Shown: positions 15,716 through 25,231, counted from the stretch's first letter. The stretch: 64,000 nt of DNA from Achromobacter xylosoxidans (GCF_002192695.1 NZ_MTLG01000053.1:248001-312000), one strand, 5' to 3'. Numbers and translations: made by a program. Notes: generated from the sequence alone by a model not told the origin.

Positions 15716-18331
15716 TCAGTATTGCTGAATCCAGCGGCGGACCAGGTCGATGGTGGGACCGGAGAAGGCCTCGTCGGACTGCAGCAGGACGAAGTCGCCT
15801 GCGGCGATGCCGTCGAGCTGGCTCTGGATGGCCTTGCCGTGGTCCGGCTCGTCCTGGATGTCCTTGATGCGGGCGCCCTGCGCCAGGCCCTGGCGCAGCA
15901 GCGCGCGCGCCTCGCCGGCGGGGCGCTTGCTGCGCACGGTCAGGTCGTCGTAGAGCACCACGCGGTCGAAGGCGTCGCCCAGCAGCTTGCCCTGTTCGAT
16001 CAGGTCCGCGTCGCGGCGGTCCGCGCCGGCCGAGTAGACGGCGGCGCGGGTGGTCGACGGGAACTGGTCGATGGCGGTGATCAGGGGGCGCAGCGCCGAG
16101 GCGTTGTGCACGTCGTCGACCACCACGGTGCTGCCGTTGCGCTCGAACAGCGTGAACTGCCAGGGCGCGTCGGCCTGGTCGATGTCGAAGGTTTCGATGC
16201 CGGCCCGGATCAGCTCCACCGGGATATCCAGCGCCCAGGCCGCGCCCACGGCGGCCAGCACGTTTTCGACCTGGAAGGCCACGCGCCCGCCATGGGTCAG
16301 CGGGATCGAGGCCACCGTGGCCAGGCGTTCCTCGCGCGTGCCTTGAGCCAGCACGATGCCGCCGTCGCGCACGAACACGGCGCGGCCGTGCTGCTGCAGG
16401 TGCGCGGCGATGGCGGGCAGGGCGGGGTCGATGCCGAAGAAGATCACGGCGCCGTCGGATAGCTCGGCCATTTCCACCACGCGCGGATCGCGCGCGTTCA
16501 GCACGGTGGAGCCGCCGGGCAGGACCACGTCGACCTGGGTGCGGAACACGTTGAACATGCGTTCCGTTTCGTTGATGTCGAAGTCGCCGAGGTGGTCGGC
16601 GTCGTCGATGTTGGTGACCACGCCCACCTGGCAGCGGTCGTAGGCCAGGCCCTGGCCCAGGATCACGCCGCTGTCGTTCTCGATGACGGCGGCGTCCAGG
16701 TTGCGGTTCATCAGCAGGCGCGTGCCCGAGGCGAAATCGGCGCGGTCGCCCTTTTGCACTTGGCGGCGGTCCAGATAGAGGCCTTCGCTGCAGGCCAGGC
16801 CGGTGCGCTTGCCGGACAGGCTCAGCAGGCGGGCCACCAGACGCGCCACCACGGTCTTGCCGTTGGTGCCGGTCACGCCCACGATGGGGATGCGGCCGGC
16901 GTCGCCTTCGGGGAACAGGTGGTCGACGATGGCGCGGCCCACCGGGCGCGGCGTGCCGTCGGCAGGCTTCAGGTGCATCAGCAGGCCGGGACCGGCATTG
17001 ACTTCGACGATGGCGCCGCGCTGTTCTTCCAGCGGGCGGGAGATGTCTTCGGCCACCAGGTCCACGCCCGCGATGTCCAGGCCCACGATGCGCGCGGCCA
17101 GGGTCACGGTGGCGGCGATGCTGGGGTGCACGCGGTCGGTGACGTCGAAGGCGACGTTGCCGCTGCGCTGCACCAGCACGCGCTGGCCTTCGGGTGGAAC
17201 GCTGTCTTCCGACAGGCCCTGGCGGGCGATTTCCAGCCGCGCGGCGGAATCCAGGCGCACCGGATTCAGCGGATGGTTCTCGGTGCGGCCGCGGCGCGGG
17301 TCGGTATTGATCTGGCTGTCGATGAGTTCGGTGATGGTGGACTTGCCGTCGCCCGTCACCCAGGCCGGTTCGCCGGCGGCGGCGGCCACCATGCGGTCGC
17401 CCACGACCAGCAGGCGGTGCTCGTTGCCCAGCACGAAGCGCTCGACGATCACGCCGCTGCCTTCGTCCACGGCCACGCGGTAGGCCGACACCACTTCCTC
17501 GCGCGTCGTCAGGTTGGTGAACACGCCGCGACCATGGTTGCCGTCATAGGGCTTCACGACCACCGGCAGGCCGATATCCTCGGCCGCTTCCCAGGCGTCG
17601 TCCTCGCTGCGCACGAGGCGGCCTTCGGGCACGGGCACGCCGCAGGTCGACAGCAGTTCCTTGGTCAGGTCCTTGTCGCGCGAAATGCCTTCTGCGATGG
17701 CGCTGGTGCGGTCGGTCTCGGCCGTCCAGATGCGGCGCTGGGCCGAGCCATAGCCGAACTGCACGAGGTTGCCCTCGAACAGGCGGATATAGGGAATGTC
17801 GCGGTCGTCGGCGGCATCCACGATGCAGGCGGTGCTGGGGCCGAGGCAGTGCTTGTCGATCAGGCTGCGCAGCTTGGCGATGGCGGCGGGCACGTCGAAG
17901 GGGCGGTCCTCGATGGCGGCCATGACCAGGTCGCGGGCTTCGTTCAGGGCGGTGCGGGTGACCTGTTCCTGCCAGGCGCGCACCACGACCTTGTAGACGC
18001 CGCGGGTGGAGGTTTCCCGGGCCTTGCCGAAACCGCCGCGCAAGCCGGCCAGGTTCTGCAGTTCCAGGGTGACATGTTCAAGTATGTGGCCAGGCCAGGT
18101 GCCTTCCTTCAGGCGCGACAGGAAGCCGCCCCGCACGCCAGGACTGCAGCGGTGCTCGATCAGGGTCGGCAGCCATTCCGTCAGGCGCTCGTAAAAGCCG
18201 GGAATGGTGTTGGAGGGATAGTCCTCCAGTTCGCCGATATCCACCCACGCCTCGAGTACCGGGCGATACGTCCAAATGTTCGGGCCGCGCAAAGCCACGA
18301 CATCGAGAAATTCAATGTCTTTCTTTTTCAT
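15716..18331 (-). CDS. Cyanophycin synthetase, first paralog (divergent Mur domain)
   Basis: The promoter-proximal gene of a tandem cyanophycin synthetase pair, 871 residues. It has the same architecture as its neighbour: N-terminal domain, ATP-grasp (VVVKPYDGNHGRGVFTNL) and Mur-ligase-like domain with P-loop GTNGKTVV at 488-495. Key Mur-domain positions differ: ENDSGVILGQGL replaces ETARGGILREGL, and NIDDADHLG replaces NIGMGDHLG. Two-paralog arrangements (cphA and cphA') are known in betaproteobacteria, where the enzymes differ in primer need. The two copies here are clearly not redundant duplicates. Confidence 0.92.
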   Translation of the reverse strand: MKKKDIEFLDVVALRGPNIWTYRPVLEAWVDIGELEDYPSNTIPGFYERLTEWLPTLIEHRCSPGVRGGFLSRLKEGTWPGHILEHVTLELQNLAGLRGGFGKARETSTRGVYKVVVRAWQEQVTRTALNEARDLVMAAIEDRPFDVPAAIAKLRSLIDKHCLGPSTACIVDAADDRDIPYIRLFEGNLVQFGYGSAQRRIWTAETDRTSAIAEGISRDKDLTKELLSTCGVPVPEGRLVRSEDDAWEAAEDIGLPVVVKPYDGNHGRGVFTNLTTREEVVSAYRVAVDEGSGVIVERFVLGNEHRLLVVGDRMVAAAAGEPAWVTGDGKSTITELIDSQINTDPRRGRTENHPLNPVRLDSAARLEIARQGLSEDSVPPEGQRVLVQRSGNVAFDVTDRVHPSIAATVTLAARIVGLDIAGVDLVAEDISRPLEEQRGAIVEVNAGPGLLMHLKPADGTPRPVGRAIVDHLFPEGDAGRIPIVGVTGTNGKTVVARLVARLLSLSGKRTGLACSEGLYLDRRQVQKGDRADFASGTRLLMNRNLDAAVIENDSGVILGQGLAYDRCQVGVVTNIDDADHLGDFDINETERMFNVFRTQVDVVLPGGSTVLNARDPRVVEMAELSDGAVIFFGIDPALPAIAAHLQQHGRAVFVRDGGIVLAQGTREERLATVASIPLTHGGRVAFQVENVLAAVGAAWALDIPVELIRAGIETFDIDQADAPWQFTLFERNGSTVVVDDVHNASALRPLITAIDQFPSTTRAAVYSAGADRRDADLIEQGKLLGDAFDRVVLYDDLTVRSKRPAGEARALLRQGLAQGARIKDIQDEPDHGKAIQSQLDGIAAGDFVLLQSDEAFSGPTIDLVRRWIQQY

Positions 18332-18593
18332 GTTTTAATTTACGAGAGAAGCAGGTTGGCACGCGCGGACGCCCCTATGCAAGACCGCGAATTTATTGGG
18401 GTTGCGCCTTTAGAATAATGCCAACGAGTGGGGGATCCCAGATATTCCTAATTAGAAAAATCGGCTGCTACTATACGACGCCTTCAAAGCGTGAAATCGT
18501 TATGTTGTAAGGAAGGGACACGTTTGCCGCCAGTCCAGGTTGCGAACCGGTTGCCGCCTAGTAGGGCAGAGTCCTGGCCCGGTATGCGTACCA

Positions 18594-20879
18594 ATGAAAA
18601 AACCAAACCTGCTTTCCGGCCTTGCCGAAGCCTTTCCTGCCCGCTGGCGGGATGAAATCCGCGCCGAACTGGCGGATGGCGAAACCTTGTTGGCCTGGGT
18701 TGAAATAGACCTGGATCAGCGCCTGAAGTTCCGCCCGGGGCTGGTCGCCGCGACCGACCGCCGGCTGCTGGCCCGCCATCCGGACGAGCCGCGCTGGGAA
18801 TCCTGGGCATACGGCCCCCAATTAAAGCTGAGCCTGACCGACCACGCCGGCGCCGCGCTGCTGGAATTGAACGACGATGGCTCGCGTCTGGGCGCCTGGC
18901 GTTTCACGCTGGCGCGCAATCCGGCCGCGCTGCGCCTGCTGGCGCAGTTCGAGACCCAGCAGGCCATCCGTTTGTCCGGCCATCAGGACGAGGAGCTGGC
19001 TGAGCGCACCTGCACCGTCTGTAATAACGTCATTCCGGCGGGCGAGGAAGAATGCCCGACCTGCAACCAGGAACAGGCGGCGCCATCCACCACTTGGGCG
19101 CTGCTGCGCCTGTGGCGTTTTGCCCGGCCCTACCGCGGGCCGCTGCTGGCGGGTTTCGTGCTGACCCTGCTGGGCACCGCCGCCACCCTGGTGCCGCCGT
19201 ACCTGACCATGCCGCTGATGGACGATGTGCTGATTCCGTTCCAGAACGGCGCGCCCATCGACTACGACAAGGTCCGCCTCTATCTGGGCGGACTGCTGGC
19301 CTCGGCCTTCCTGGCCTGGGGCCTGGGTTGGGCCCGCACCTACATCCTGGCCTGGGTCAGCGAGCGCATCGGCGCCGACCTGCGCACCACCACCTATGAA
19401 CACCTGCAGCAGCTGTCGCTGGAGTATTTCGGCGGCAAGCGCACCGGCGACCTGATTTCCCGTATCGGCAGCGAAACCGACCGCATCTGCGTGTTCCTGT
19501 CGCTGCACTTGCTGGATTTCGCCAACGACATCCTGATGATCGTCATGACCGCGGTCATCCTGGTGTCCATCAACCCATGGCTGGCGCTGGTCACGCTGGT
19601 GCCGCTGCCGTTCATCATCTGGATGATCCACGCGGTGCGCGACCGCCTGCGCCATGGCTTCGAAAAGGTCGACCGCATCTGGTCGGAGATCACCAACGTC
19701 CTGGCCGACACCATACCGGGCATCCGCGTGGTCAAGGCTTTCGCGCAGGAAAAGCGCGAAGTGGCGCGCTTTCGCGAAGCCAACAACCGCAACCTGGAAG
19801 TCAACGACCGCGTGAACACCACCTGGTCGCTGTTCTCGCCCACCGTCACGCTGCTGACCGAAGTGGGGCTGCTGGTGGTGTGGATCTTCGGCATCTGGCA
19901 GGTGTCGCAGAAGCAGATCACCGTCGGCGTGCTGGCCGCCTTCCTGGCCTACATCGGGCGCTTCTACATGCGCCTGGATTCGATGAGCCGCATCGTCTCG
20001 GTCACGCAGAAAGCGGCCGCCGGCGCCAAGCGCATCTTCGACATCCTGGACCATGTCTCCAGCGTGCCGGAACCGCAGAATCCCGCCAAGCTGCCGCATA
20101 TCAACGGCCGCATCGAATTGCGCGACGTGGGCTTTCGCTACGGCAACCGCCAGGTCATCCGTGGCTTGAACCTGAATATCGCCCCAGGCGAGATGATCGG
20201 CCTGGTGGGCCACAGCGGCTCGGGCAAGAGCACGCTGATCAACCTGATCTGCCGCTTCTATGACGTGTCCGAAGGCGCGGTGCTGGTGGACGGCGCCGAC
20301 ATACGCTCGGTGCGCGTGGCCGACTACCGCCGCAACATCGGGCTGGTGTTGCAGGAGCCTTTCCTGTTCTTCGGCACCATCGCCGAGAACATCGCCTACG
20401 GCAAGCCGGACGCCACCCGCGACGAAATCGTGGCCGCGGCGCGCGCCGCGCATGCGCACGAATTCATCCTGCGGCTGCCGCATGGCTACGACTCGCTGGT
20501 CGGCGAACGCGGCCAGGCCTTGTCCGGCGGTGAACGCCAGCGCATCTCGATCGCGCGCGCGCTGCTGATCGATCCGCGCATCCTGATCCTGGACGAGGCC
20601 ACCTCGTCGGTGGACACCACCACCGAAAAGGAAATCCAGAAGGCGCTGGACAACCTGGTGCGCGGCCGCACCACGATCGCCATCGCCCACCGCTTGAGCA
20701 CCTTGCGCAAGGCGGACCGCCTGGTGGTGCTGGACCGCGGCCAGATCGTGGAGCAGGGCCCGCACGAAGAGCTGATGGCCCGCGAGGGCGCCTACTATCG
20801 CCTGTACCAGGCGCAGGCGCGCCAGGCCGAGGCCGACGCGCAGGCGTCGGGCAGCGAAGACATGGCCGCCGTGGCCTGA
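18594..20879 (+). CDS. ABC transporter with N-terminal extension and zinc ribbon (cyanophycin-associated)
   Basis: A fused exporter-type ABC protein of about 761 residues. The first 135 residues form an unusual soluble domain (AEAFPARWRDEIRAEL...). A zinc-ribbon-like CX2C-X10-CX2C follows at Cys140, Cys143, Cys154 and Cys157. Then comes a six-helix membrane domain and an ATPase with Walker A GHSGSGKST (539-547) and signature LSGGE (643-647). It is divergent from the cyanophycin synthetases and is followed by a DUF1854 gene. As I recall, both are named cyanophycin-metabolism-associated families. The transported substrate is not known from sequence. Confidence 0.85.
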   Translation: MKKPNLLSGLAEAFPARWRDEIRAELADGETLLAWVEIDLDQRLKFRPGLVAATDRRLLARHPDEPRWESWAYGPQLKLSLTDHAGAALLELNDDGSRLGAWRFTLARNPAALRLLAQFETQQAIRLSGHQDEELAERTCTVCNNVIPAGEEECPTCNQEQAAPSTTWALLRLWRFARPYRGPLLAGFVLTLLGTAATLVPPYLTMPLMDDVLIPFQNGAPIDYDKVRLYLGGLLASAFLAWGLGWARTYILAWVSERIGADLRTTTYEHLQQLSLEYFGGKRTGDLISRIGSETDRICVFLSLHLLDFANDILMIVMTAVILVSINPWLALVTLVPLPFIIWMIHAVRDRLRHGFEKVDRIWSEITNVLADTIPGIRVVKAFAQEKREVARFREANNRNLEVNDRVNTTWSLFSPTVTLLTEVGLLVVWIFGIWQVSQKQITVGVLAAFLAYIGRFYMRLDSMSRIVSVTQKAAAGAKRIFDILDHVSSVPEPQNPAKLPHINGRIELRDVGFRYGNRQVIRGLNLNIAPGEMIGLVGHSGSGKSTLINLICRFYDVSEGAVLVDGADIRSVRVADYRRNIGLVLQEPFLFFGTIAENIAYGKPDATRDEIVAAARAAHAHEFILRLPHGYDSLVGERGQALSGGERQRISIARALLIDPRILILDEATSSVDTTTEKEIQKALDNLVRGRTTIAIAHRLSTLRKADRLVVLDRGQIVEQGPHEELMAREGAYYRLYQAQARQAEADAQASGSEDMAAVA

Positions 20880-20900
20880 CGCGGAACCGGAATTATCGTC

Positions 20901-21371
20901 ATGACCCTGCCGTCTTTTCAGTTGCGCCGCAATGCCTTCGGGCGCCTGGAGTTCCAGTCCGCCGATGGCCAGAACCACGAGGGCGTGTTGCCCGTGCGGG
21001 CCTTTCCCATCAGCGAGCCGGGCCGCGGCCTGTCGCTCGTGACGGCGGACGGGCGCGAGCTGGTCTGGATCGAACACCTGTCCGATGTGCCGGCGCCGCA
21101 GCGCGAGCTGATCGAGGAAGAGCTGGCGAGCCGGGAATTCATGCCCGAAATCCGCAAGCTGGCCAGCGTCTCCACCTTTGCCACGCCGAGCACCTGGCAG
21201 GTCGATACCGACCGCGGCCCCACCTCGTTCACGCTGCGCGGCGAAGAGGACATCCGCCGCCTGAGTCCGCAGACGCTGCTGATCGCCGACAGCCACGGCA
21301 TCTTCTATCTGGTGCGCGACATCCAGTCGCTGGACAAGCACAGCCGCAAGCTGCTGGACCGCTTCCTCTAG
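20901..21371 (+). CDS. DUF1854-family protein (cyanophycin-associated)
   Basis: A 156-residue soluble protein that starts 21 bp after the ABC transporter gene, so it is co-transcribed. The N-terminal half (FQLRRNAFGRLEFQSADGQ; VLPVRAFPISEPGRGLSLV) and the C-terminal TSFTLRGEEDIRRLSPQTLL match the DUF1854 family, found beside cyanophycin synthetase genes. No catalytic motif is visible. It may be an accessory subunit of the transporter; this is inferred from position only. Confidence 0.8.
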   Translation: MTLPSFQLRRNAFGRLEFQSADGQNHEGVLPVRAFPISEPGRGLSLVTADGRELVWIEHLSDVPAPQRELIEEELASREFMPEIRKLASVSTFATPSTWQVDTDRGPTSFTLRGEEDIRRLSPQTLLIADSHGIFYLVRDIQSLDKHSRKLLDRFL

Positions 21372-21374
21372 ACC

Positions 21375-22511
21375 TCAGCCTTCCCGCGGCCGCTTGAACG
21401 GGGAGTGCGTTTCCAGTTCTCCCAGGTAGTCCGCCACCGCCGCCGTTTCCTCGTCCAGGAAGTTCTGGATCGCGTCCGCGAAGCCGGGGTGCGCGACCCA
21501 GTGGGCCGACCAGGTGGGCGTGGGCAGCAGCCCGCGCGCCATCTTGTGTTCGCCTTGCGCGCCGCCCTCGAAGCGGGCGATGCCGTGGGCGATGCAGTAG
21601 GCGATGGACTGCATGTAGCAGGTCTCGAAGTGCAGCCCCGGCACGTATTCGGTCGCGCCCCAGTAGCGCCCATACAGCGCGTCGCCGCCCGCCAGGTTGA
21701 GTGCGGCCGCCACCGGCAGGCCGTCGCGTTCTGCCAGGATCAGCACAAAGGCTTCGGCCTGTTCGCGGTACGCGCGCCGGAAGAATTCGTGGCTGAGGTA
21801 GGGCGGATTGCCATGGCTGAAATAGGTGCGGCAATAGCATTCGTAGAAGAAATCCAGCTCGGCAGCGCCGATCTCCGCGCCGCGCAGCCAGCGGTACGAC
21901 AGCCCGGCGGCGGCGACCTTCTTGCGGTCCTGGCGGATCTTCTTGCGCTTGTCGTGGCTCATCGTGGCCAGAAAGGCGTCGAAGTCCACATAGCCCGGAT
22001 TGGTCCAGTGGAACTGCACGCTTTCGCGGATCATGAAGCCGGCCTCGCGCAGCGCGCGCATGTCGGTGTCCGCGGGGAACAGCAGATGCAGCGACGACAC
22101 CTTGAGCTCTTCGGCAAAGGCGACCAGCCCGCGCACCAGCGTGGCGCGGTCTTCGTCGCTGCGTGCGAGCAGCCTGGGTCCGGTCACCGGGGTGAACGGA
22201 ATGGCCGACAGCAGCTTGGGGTAGTAGCGCAGCCCGTGGCGCTGGAAGGCGTCGGCCCAGGCGTAGTCGAACACATACTCGCCGCGCGAATGGGACTTCA
22301 GGTAGAGCGGCGCGGCGGCGACCAGCGCATCGTCGCGCCACAGCGCCAGGTAATGCGGCGCCCATCCGGTCTGGGGCGTGGCGCACCCGGTCTCGTGCAG
22401 CGCGCGCAGGAACGCATGGCGCAGAAAGGGCTGGTCGCCCGCCAGCGCGTCCCATTGCTGGGCGTCGATGCGGGACAGGTCGGTCTCTATGGTCAGGCGC
22501 AGGGAATCCAT
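21375..22511 (-). CDS. FemAB/GNAT-like acyltransferase (DUF482, COG3146)
   Basis: A 378-residue cytoplasmic protein starting MDSLRLTIETDLSRIDAQQW. It contains PLYLKSHSRGEYVFDYAWAD, LHFETCYMQSIAYCIAHGIA and AQGEHKMARGLLPTPTWSAH, typical of the peptidogalycan/DUF482 family of GNAT-fold aminoacyl or acyl transferases. The frame continues open far upstream to 24758, but that part is a shadow of the genes opposite. Its 3' end converges on the DUF1854 gene with only 3 bp between them. The substrate is unknown. Confidence 0.82.
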   Translation of the reverse strand: MDSLRLTIETDLSRIDAQQWDALAGDQPFLRHAFLRALHETGCATPQTGWAPHYLALWRDDALVAAAPLYLKSHSRGEYVFDYAWADAFQRHGLRYYPKLLSAIPFTPVTGPRLLARSDEDRATLVRGLVAFAEELKVSSLHLLFPADTDMRALREAGFMIRESVQFHWTNPGYVDFDAFLATMSHDKRKKIRQDRKKVAAAGLSYRWLRGAEIGAAELDFFYECYCRTYFSHGNPPYLSHEFFRRAYREQAEAFVLILAERDGLPVAAALNLAGGDALYGRYWGATEYVPGLHFETCYMQSIAYCIAHGIARFEGGAQGEHKMARGLLPTPTWSAHWVAHPGFADAIQNFLDEETAAVADYLGELETHSPFKRPREG

Positions 22512-22610
22512 GGCTGAATGATAAAGTCTCCGTGTATGCGCGAGGCTTGCGGCCACGGCGCTTTCAAGGGATTTCGGGCTGGCGCGAGGCCGCCCGGCAC
22601 AGAGAAGCAT

Positions 22611-23432
22611 ATGGATAGCAACACGACGCCCGCCGCGGCCGGGCATCGCCCGGATTGCCTGCGCGGGCAGGCGCTGGCGGCCCTGGCCGCCACGGCCTGG
22701 CAGGACAAGCTGGCGGCAGTGCGCGCCATGTCGGATGAGGCGGCGCTGGACTGCGAGCAGACCTATACGCCCACGGCGGAACTGCCGGGCCGCCCGGCGC
22801 GGCCCGAGCTGGTGGCTCCCGCACAGGTCAAGCAACGCTCCATGGCCACCGAGCAAGGGCGCGCCGCGCTGCTGCACGCGCTGGCGCACATCGAATTCAA
22901 TGCCATCAACCTGGCGCTGGACATCATGTGGCGCTTTGCCGGCATGCCGCCAGCCTTCTACCGCGACTGGCTGCGCGTGGCGCGCGAAGAGGCCTATCAC
23001 TTCGATCTGCTCAGGCAGCGCCTGGCCGCGATGGGTTACGCCTATGGCGACTTGCCCGCCCACAACGGTCTCTGGGACATGGCGCAGCGCACGCAAGAGG
23101 ATCTGCTGGCCCGTTTGGCGCTGGTGCCGCGCACGCTGGAGGCGCGCGGCCTGGATGCTTCTCCCGCGATCCGCGCCAAGCTGGCGGGGGCAGGGGACGC
23201 GGAGAGCGCCGCCATCGTCGACATCATCCTGGCCGACGAGATCGGCCACGTTGCCATCGGCAACCATTGGTACAAGCAGCTGTGCGAGCAGGCAGGCAAG
23301 GATCCCGTGTCCTGCTATGCCGAACTCGCACAGCGTTACGACGCGCCCCGACTGCGCGGCCCCTTCAACCTGGAGGCGCGCCGCGCCGCCGGATTCGACG
23401 ATGCCGAACTTGCCGCGCTGCAGGCCGGCTGA
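22611..23432 (+). CDS. DUF455 ferritin-like protein
   Basis: A 273-residue helical protein of the DUF455 family, which has a ferritin-like diiron fold. Metal-ligand motifs are visible: HIEFNAINLALDIMWRF, REEAYHFDLLRQRL and LADEIGHVAIGNHWY. The function is unproven; related ferritin-like proteins include hydroxylases. The ATG at 22611 is the first with homology downstream. It is divergent from the acyltransferase gene and 9 bp upstream of the transglycosylase gene, so the latter two likely form an operon. Confidence 0.82.
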   Translation: MDSNTTPAAAGHRPDCLRGQALAALAATAWQDKLAAVRAMSDEAALDCEQTYTPTAELPGRPARPELVAPAQVKQRSMATEQGRAALLHALAHIEFNAINLALDIMWRFAGMPPAFYRDWLRVAREEAYHFDLLRQRLAAMGYAYGDLPAHNGLWDMAQRTQEDLLARLALVPRTLEARGLDASPAIRAKLAGAGDAESAAIVDIILADEIGHVAIGNHWYKQLCEQAGKDPVSCYAELAQRYDAPRLRGPFNLEARRAAGFDDAELAALQAG

Positions 23433-23441
23433 CTGGACGAC

Positions 23442-24686
23442 ATGAACAACCACAACTTCTTCAAGACGCCGCGGGCCCGCCCGCTGCACGCGCTGGTCTG
23501 CGGTCTGGCCGGCGGCGCTCTCATCTCGCTGGCGCCCGCGGCGTCGGCCGCCGATGCGTTCGCGGCCTGCCTCGCGCAATTGCGCGGCCCGGCGCTCAAG
23601 GCTGGCGTGTCCGGCGCCACGTTCGACGCCCAGACTGCGGGACTCGCGCCCGACATGACGGTGCTGGATCTGCTGGACGCCCAGCCGGAATTCAAGACGC
23701 CCATCTGGGACTACATGGCGGCCCTGGTCGACGACGAGCGCGTGGCCGACGGCCAGGCCGGCATGGCGCGCTGGCAGTCCGACCTGGACCGCGCCGCATC
23801 GCGCTACGGCGTGGACGCGGCCACCATTGCCGCGGTGTGGGGCGTGGAGAGCAACTACGGCCGCACCCTGGGCGGCCGGCCCTTGCTGACGTCGCTGTCC
23901 ACGCTGTCCTGCTTCGGCCGGCGCCAGGCCTATTTCCGGGGCGAGTTCTTTGCCACGCTGAAGATCATCCAGGACGAGCACATCGCGCCCGAACGCCTGA
24001 CCGGCTCCTGGGCGGGCGCCTTCGGCCAGACCCAATTCATGCCCTCGACCTACCTGCGGCTGGCGGTGGATTTCGACGGCGACGGCCGCCGCGACCTGGT
24101 CGACAGCGTGCCGGACGCACTGGCTTCCACGGCCAACTTCCTCAAGCGCGCTGGTTGGAACAGCGCGCTGCAATGGGGCTATGAAGTCCGCCTGCCGGCG
24201 GGTCTGGATACCTCGGGCGCGGGCCGCAAGAACAAGCGCCCGATGTCGTACTGGGCCGGACGGGGCGTGACGCGCGCCGATGGCCAGCCGCTGCCCGCGG
24301 GCGACACGCCGGCCGGCCTGCTGTTGCTGGCGGGCCGCGGCGGCCCCGCCTTCCTGGTCACGCGCAACTTCGACGCCCTGTATTCCTACAACGCCGCGGA
24401 AAGCTACGCGCTGGCCATCGCCCATCTGTCCGATCGGCTGCGCGGCGGCGGTCCGCTGGCGCAAGCCTGGCCGACCGACGATCCGGGCCTGTCGCGCGCG
24501 CAGCGGCGAGAATTGCAGCGGCTGTTGATTGCCCGTGGCTATGAGATCGGCGAACCCGATGGCATGATCGGCGCCCGCACCCGGCAGGCGCTGCAGGCGG
24601 TGCAGCGCGAACTGGGCCTGCGGCCGGACGGCCGCGCCGGCCTGAAGTCGCTGCAGGCCTTGCAGGCGGGAAAGGCCGCCAATTGA
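23442..24686 (+). CDS. Lytic murein transglycosylase, MltB type, with peptidoglycan-binding domain
   Basis: A periplasmic peptidoglycan-cleaving enzyme of 414 residues. It has a signal peptide (GLAGGALISLAPAASA), an SLT_2 domain with the catalytic glutamate at Glu136 in WGVESNYGR, and GAFGQTQFMPSTYLR. A C-terminal PG_binding_1 domain follows (LQRLLIARGYEIGEPDG; LGLRPDGRAGLKSLQALQ). There is no lipobox, so it is soluble in the periplasm or loosely wall-bound. Confidence 0.9.
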   Translation: MNNHNFFKTPRARPLHALVCGLAGGALISLAPAASAADAFAACLAQLRGPALKAGVSGATFDAQTAGLAPDMTVLDLLDAQPEFKTPIWDYMAALVDDERVADGQAGMARWQSDLDRAASRYGVDAATIAAVWGVESNYGRTLGGRPLLTSLSTLSCFGRRQAYFRGEFFATLKIIQDEHIAPERLTGSWAGAFGQTQFMPSTYLRLAVDFDGDGRRDLVDSVPDALASTANFLKRAGWNSALQWGYEVRLPAGLDTSGAGRKNKRPMSYWAGRGVTRADGQPLPAGDTPAGLLLLAGRGGPAFLVTRNFDALYSYNAAESYALAIAHLSDRLRGGGPLAQAWPTDDPGLSRAQRRELQRLLIARGYEIGEPDGMIGARTRQALQAVQRELGLRPDGRAGLKSLQALQAGKAAN

Positions 24687-24722
24687 AGGGACGGAATCGA
24701 CAAGCTTTGCAAAGATGCCGGG

Positions 24723-24741
24723 TGTCATCCATCGGATGACA
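24723..24741. other. Short hairpin upstream of the YidB gene
   Basis: A perfect 8-bp inverted repeat (TGTCATCC/GGATGACA) with a 3-nt spacer lies between the transglycosylase gene and the YidB gene. It has no T-run, so it is a weak terminator or a possible operator. Confidence 0.3.
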
Positions 24742-24794
24742 GGCGGGGCGGCGGGCATGGGCCTATACTGAATCTCCGTTTTTTCAGGAGCACG

Positions 24795-25211
24795 ATGATG
24801 AGCCTATTGGATACCTTGGCCTCGATGGCCGGCGGCGGTCAGCAAGGGGGCTCGGCTTCGCTGCTGCCCGCGCTGATCGAGCAACTGAACAAGTACCCGG
24901 GCGGCTTGACCGGCCTGATCGCCAGCTTCCAGAAGGGCGGCTTGAGCGAGATCGTGGCCTCGTGGGTGGGTACCGGCCAGAACATGCCGGTGAGCGCCGA
25001 CCAGCTCGGTTCCGTGCTGGATCCCGGCGTCGTCAATGAACTGGCCGCCAAGACCGGACAGGACACGGATTCCGTGCTGGGTTCGCTGTCCTCGCTGCTG
25101 CCGCAACTGGTGGACAAGGCCACCCCCAACGGCGAGGTCCAGGGCGGGCAGCAATTCAACCCGGCCGACCTGCTGGCGTCCTTGTCGGGCATCTTCGGCA
25201 ACCGCGGTTAA
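24795..25211 (+). CDS. YidB-family protein (DUF937)
   Basis: A 138-residue protein with the YidB/DUF937 pattern: a Gly-rich start (LDTLASMAGGGQQGG), then LIEQLNKYPGGLTGLIASFQ, the repeat-like GGLSEIVASWVGTGQNMPVS, and LGSVLDPGVVNELAAKTGQD. The family is widespread and without a settled function. There are two adjacent ATGs (24795 and 24798); AGGAG lies 4 or 7 nt upstream, so the second may be the true start. Confidence 0.85.
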   Translation: MMSLLDTLASMAGGGQQGGSASLLPALIEQLNKYPGGLTGLIASFQKGGLSEIVASWVGTGQNMPVSADQLGSVLDPGVVNELAAKTGQDTDSVLGSLSSLLPQLVDKATPNGEVQGGQQFNPADLLASLSGIFGNRG

Positions 25212-25231
25212 GTCCTATCGCCAGGCAGCCC

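Noticed and set aside
13089-15728. An 879-codon open frame on the plus strand opposite cphA
   Set aside because: It is the mirror of the cyanophycin synthetase gene in GC-rich DNA. Its translation is His-, Gly- and Arg-rich with no domain, while the minus-strand frame has clear CphA motifs.
18822-21341. An 839-codon minus-strand frame opposite the ABC transporter and DUF1854 genes
   Set aside because: Gln-, His- and Ala-rich shadow without motifs. The plus-strand genes are unambiguous.
22512-24758. Upstream extension of the acyltransferase frame on the minus strand, to 1127 codons
   Set aside because: It runs antisense to the DUF455 and transglycosylase genes and shows no homology. The real start is the ATG at 22511.
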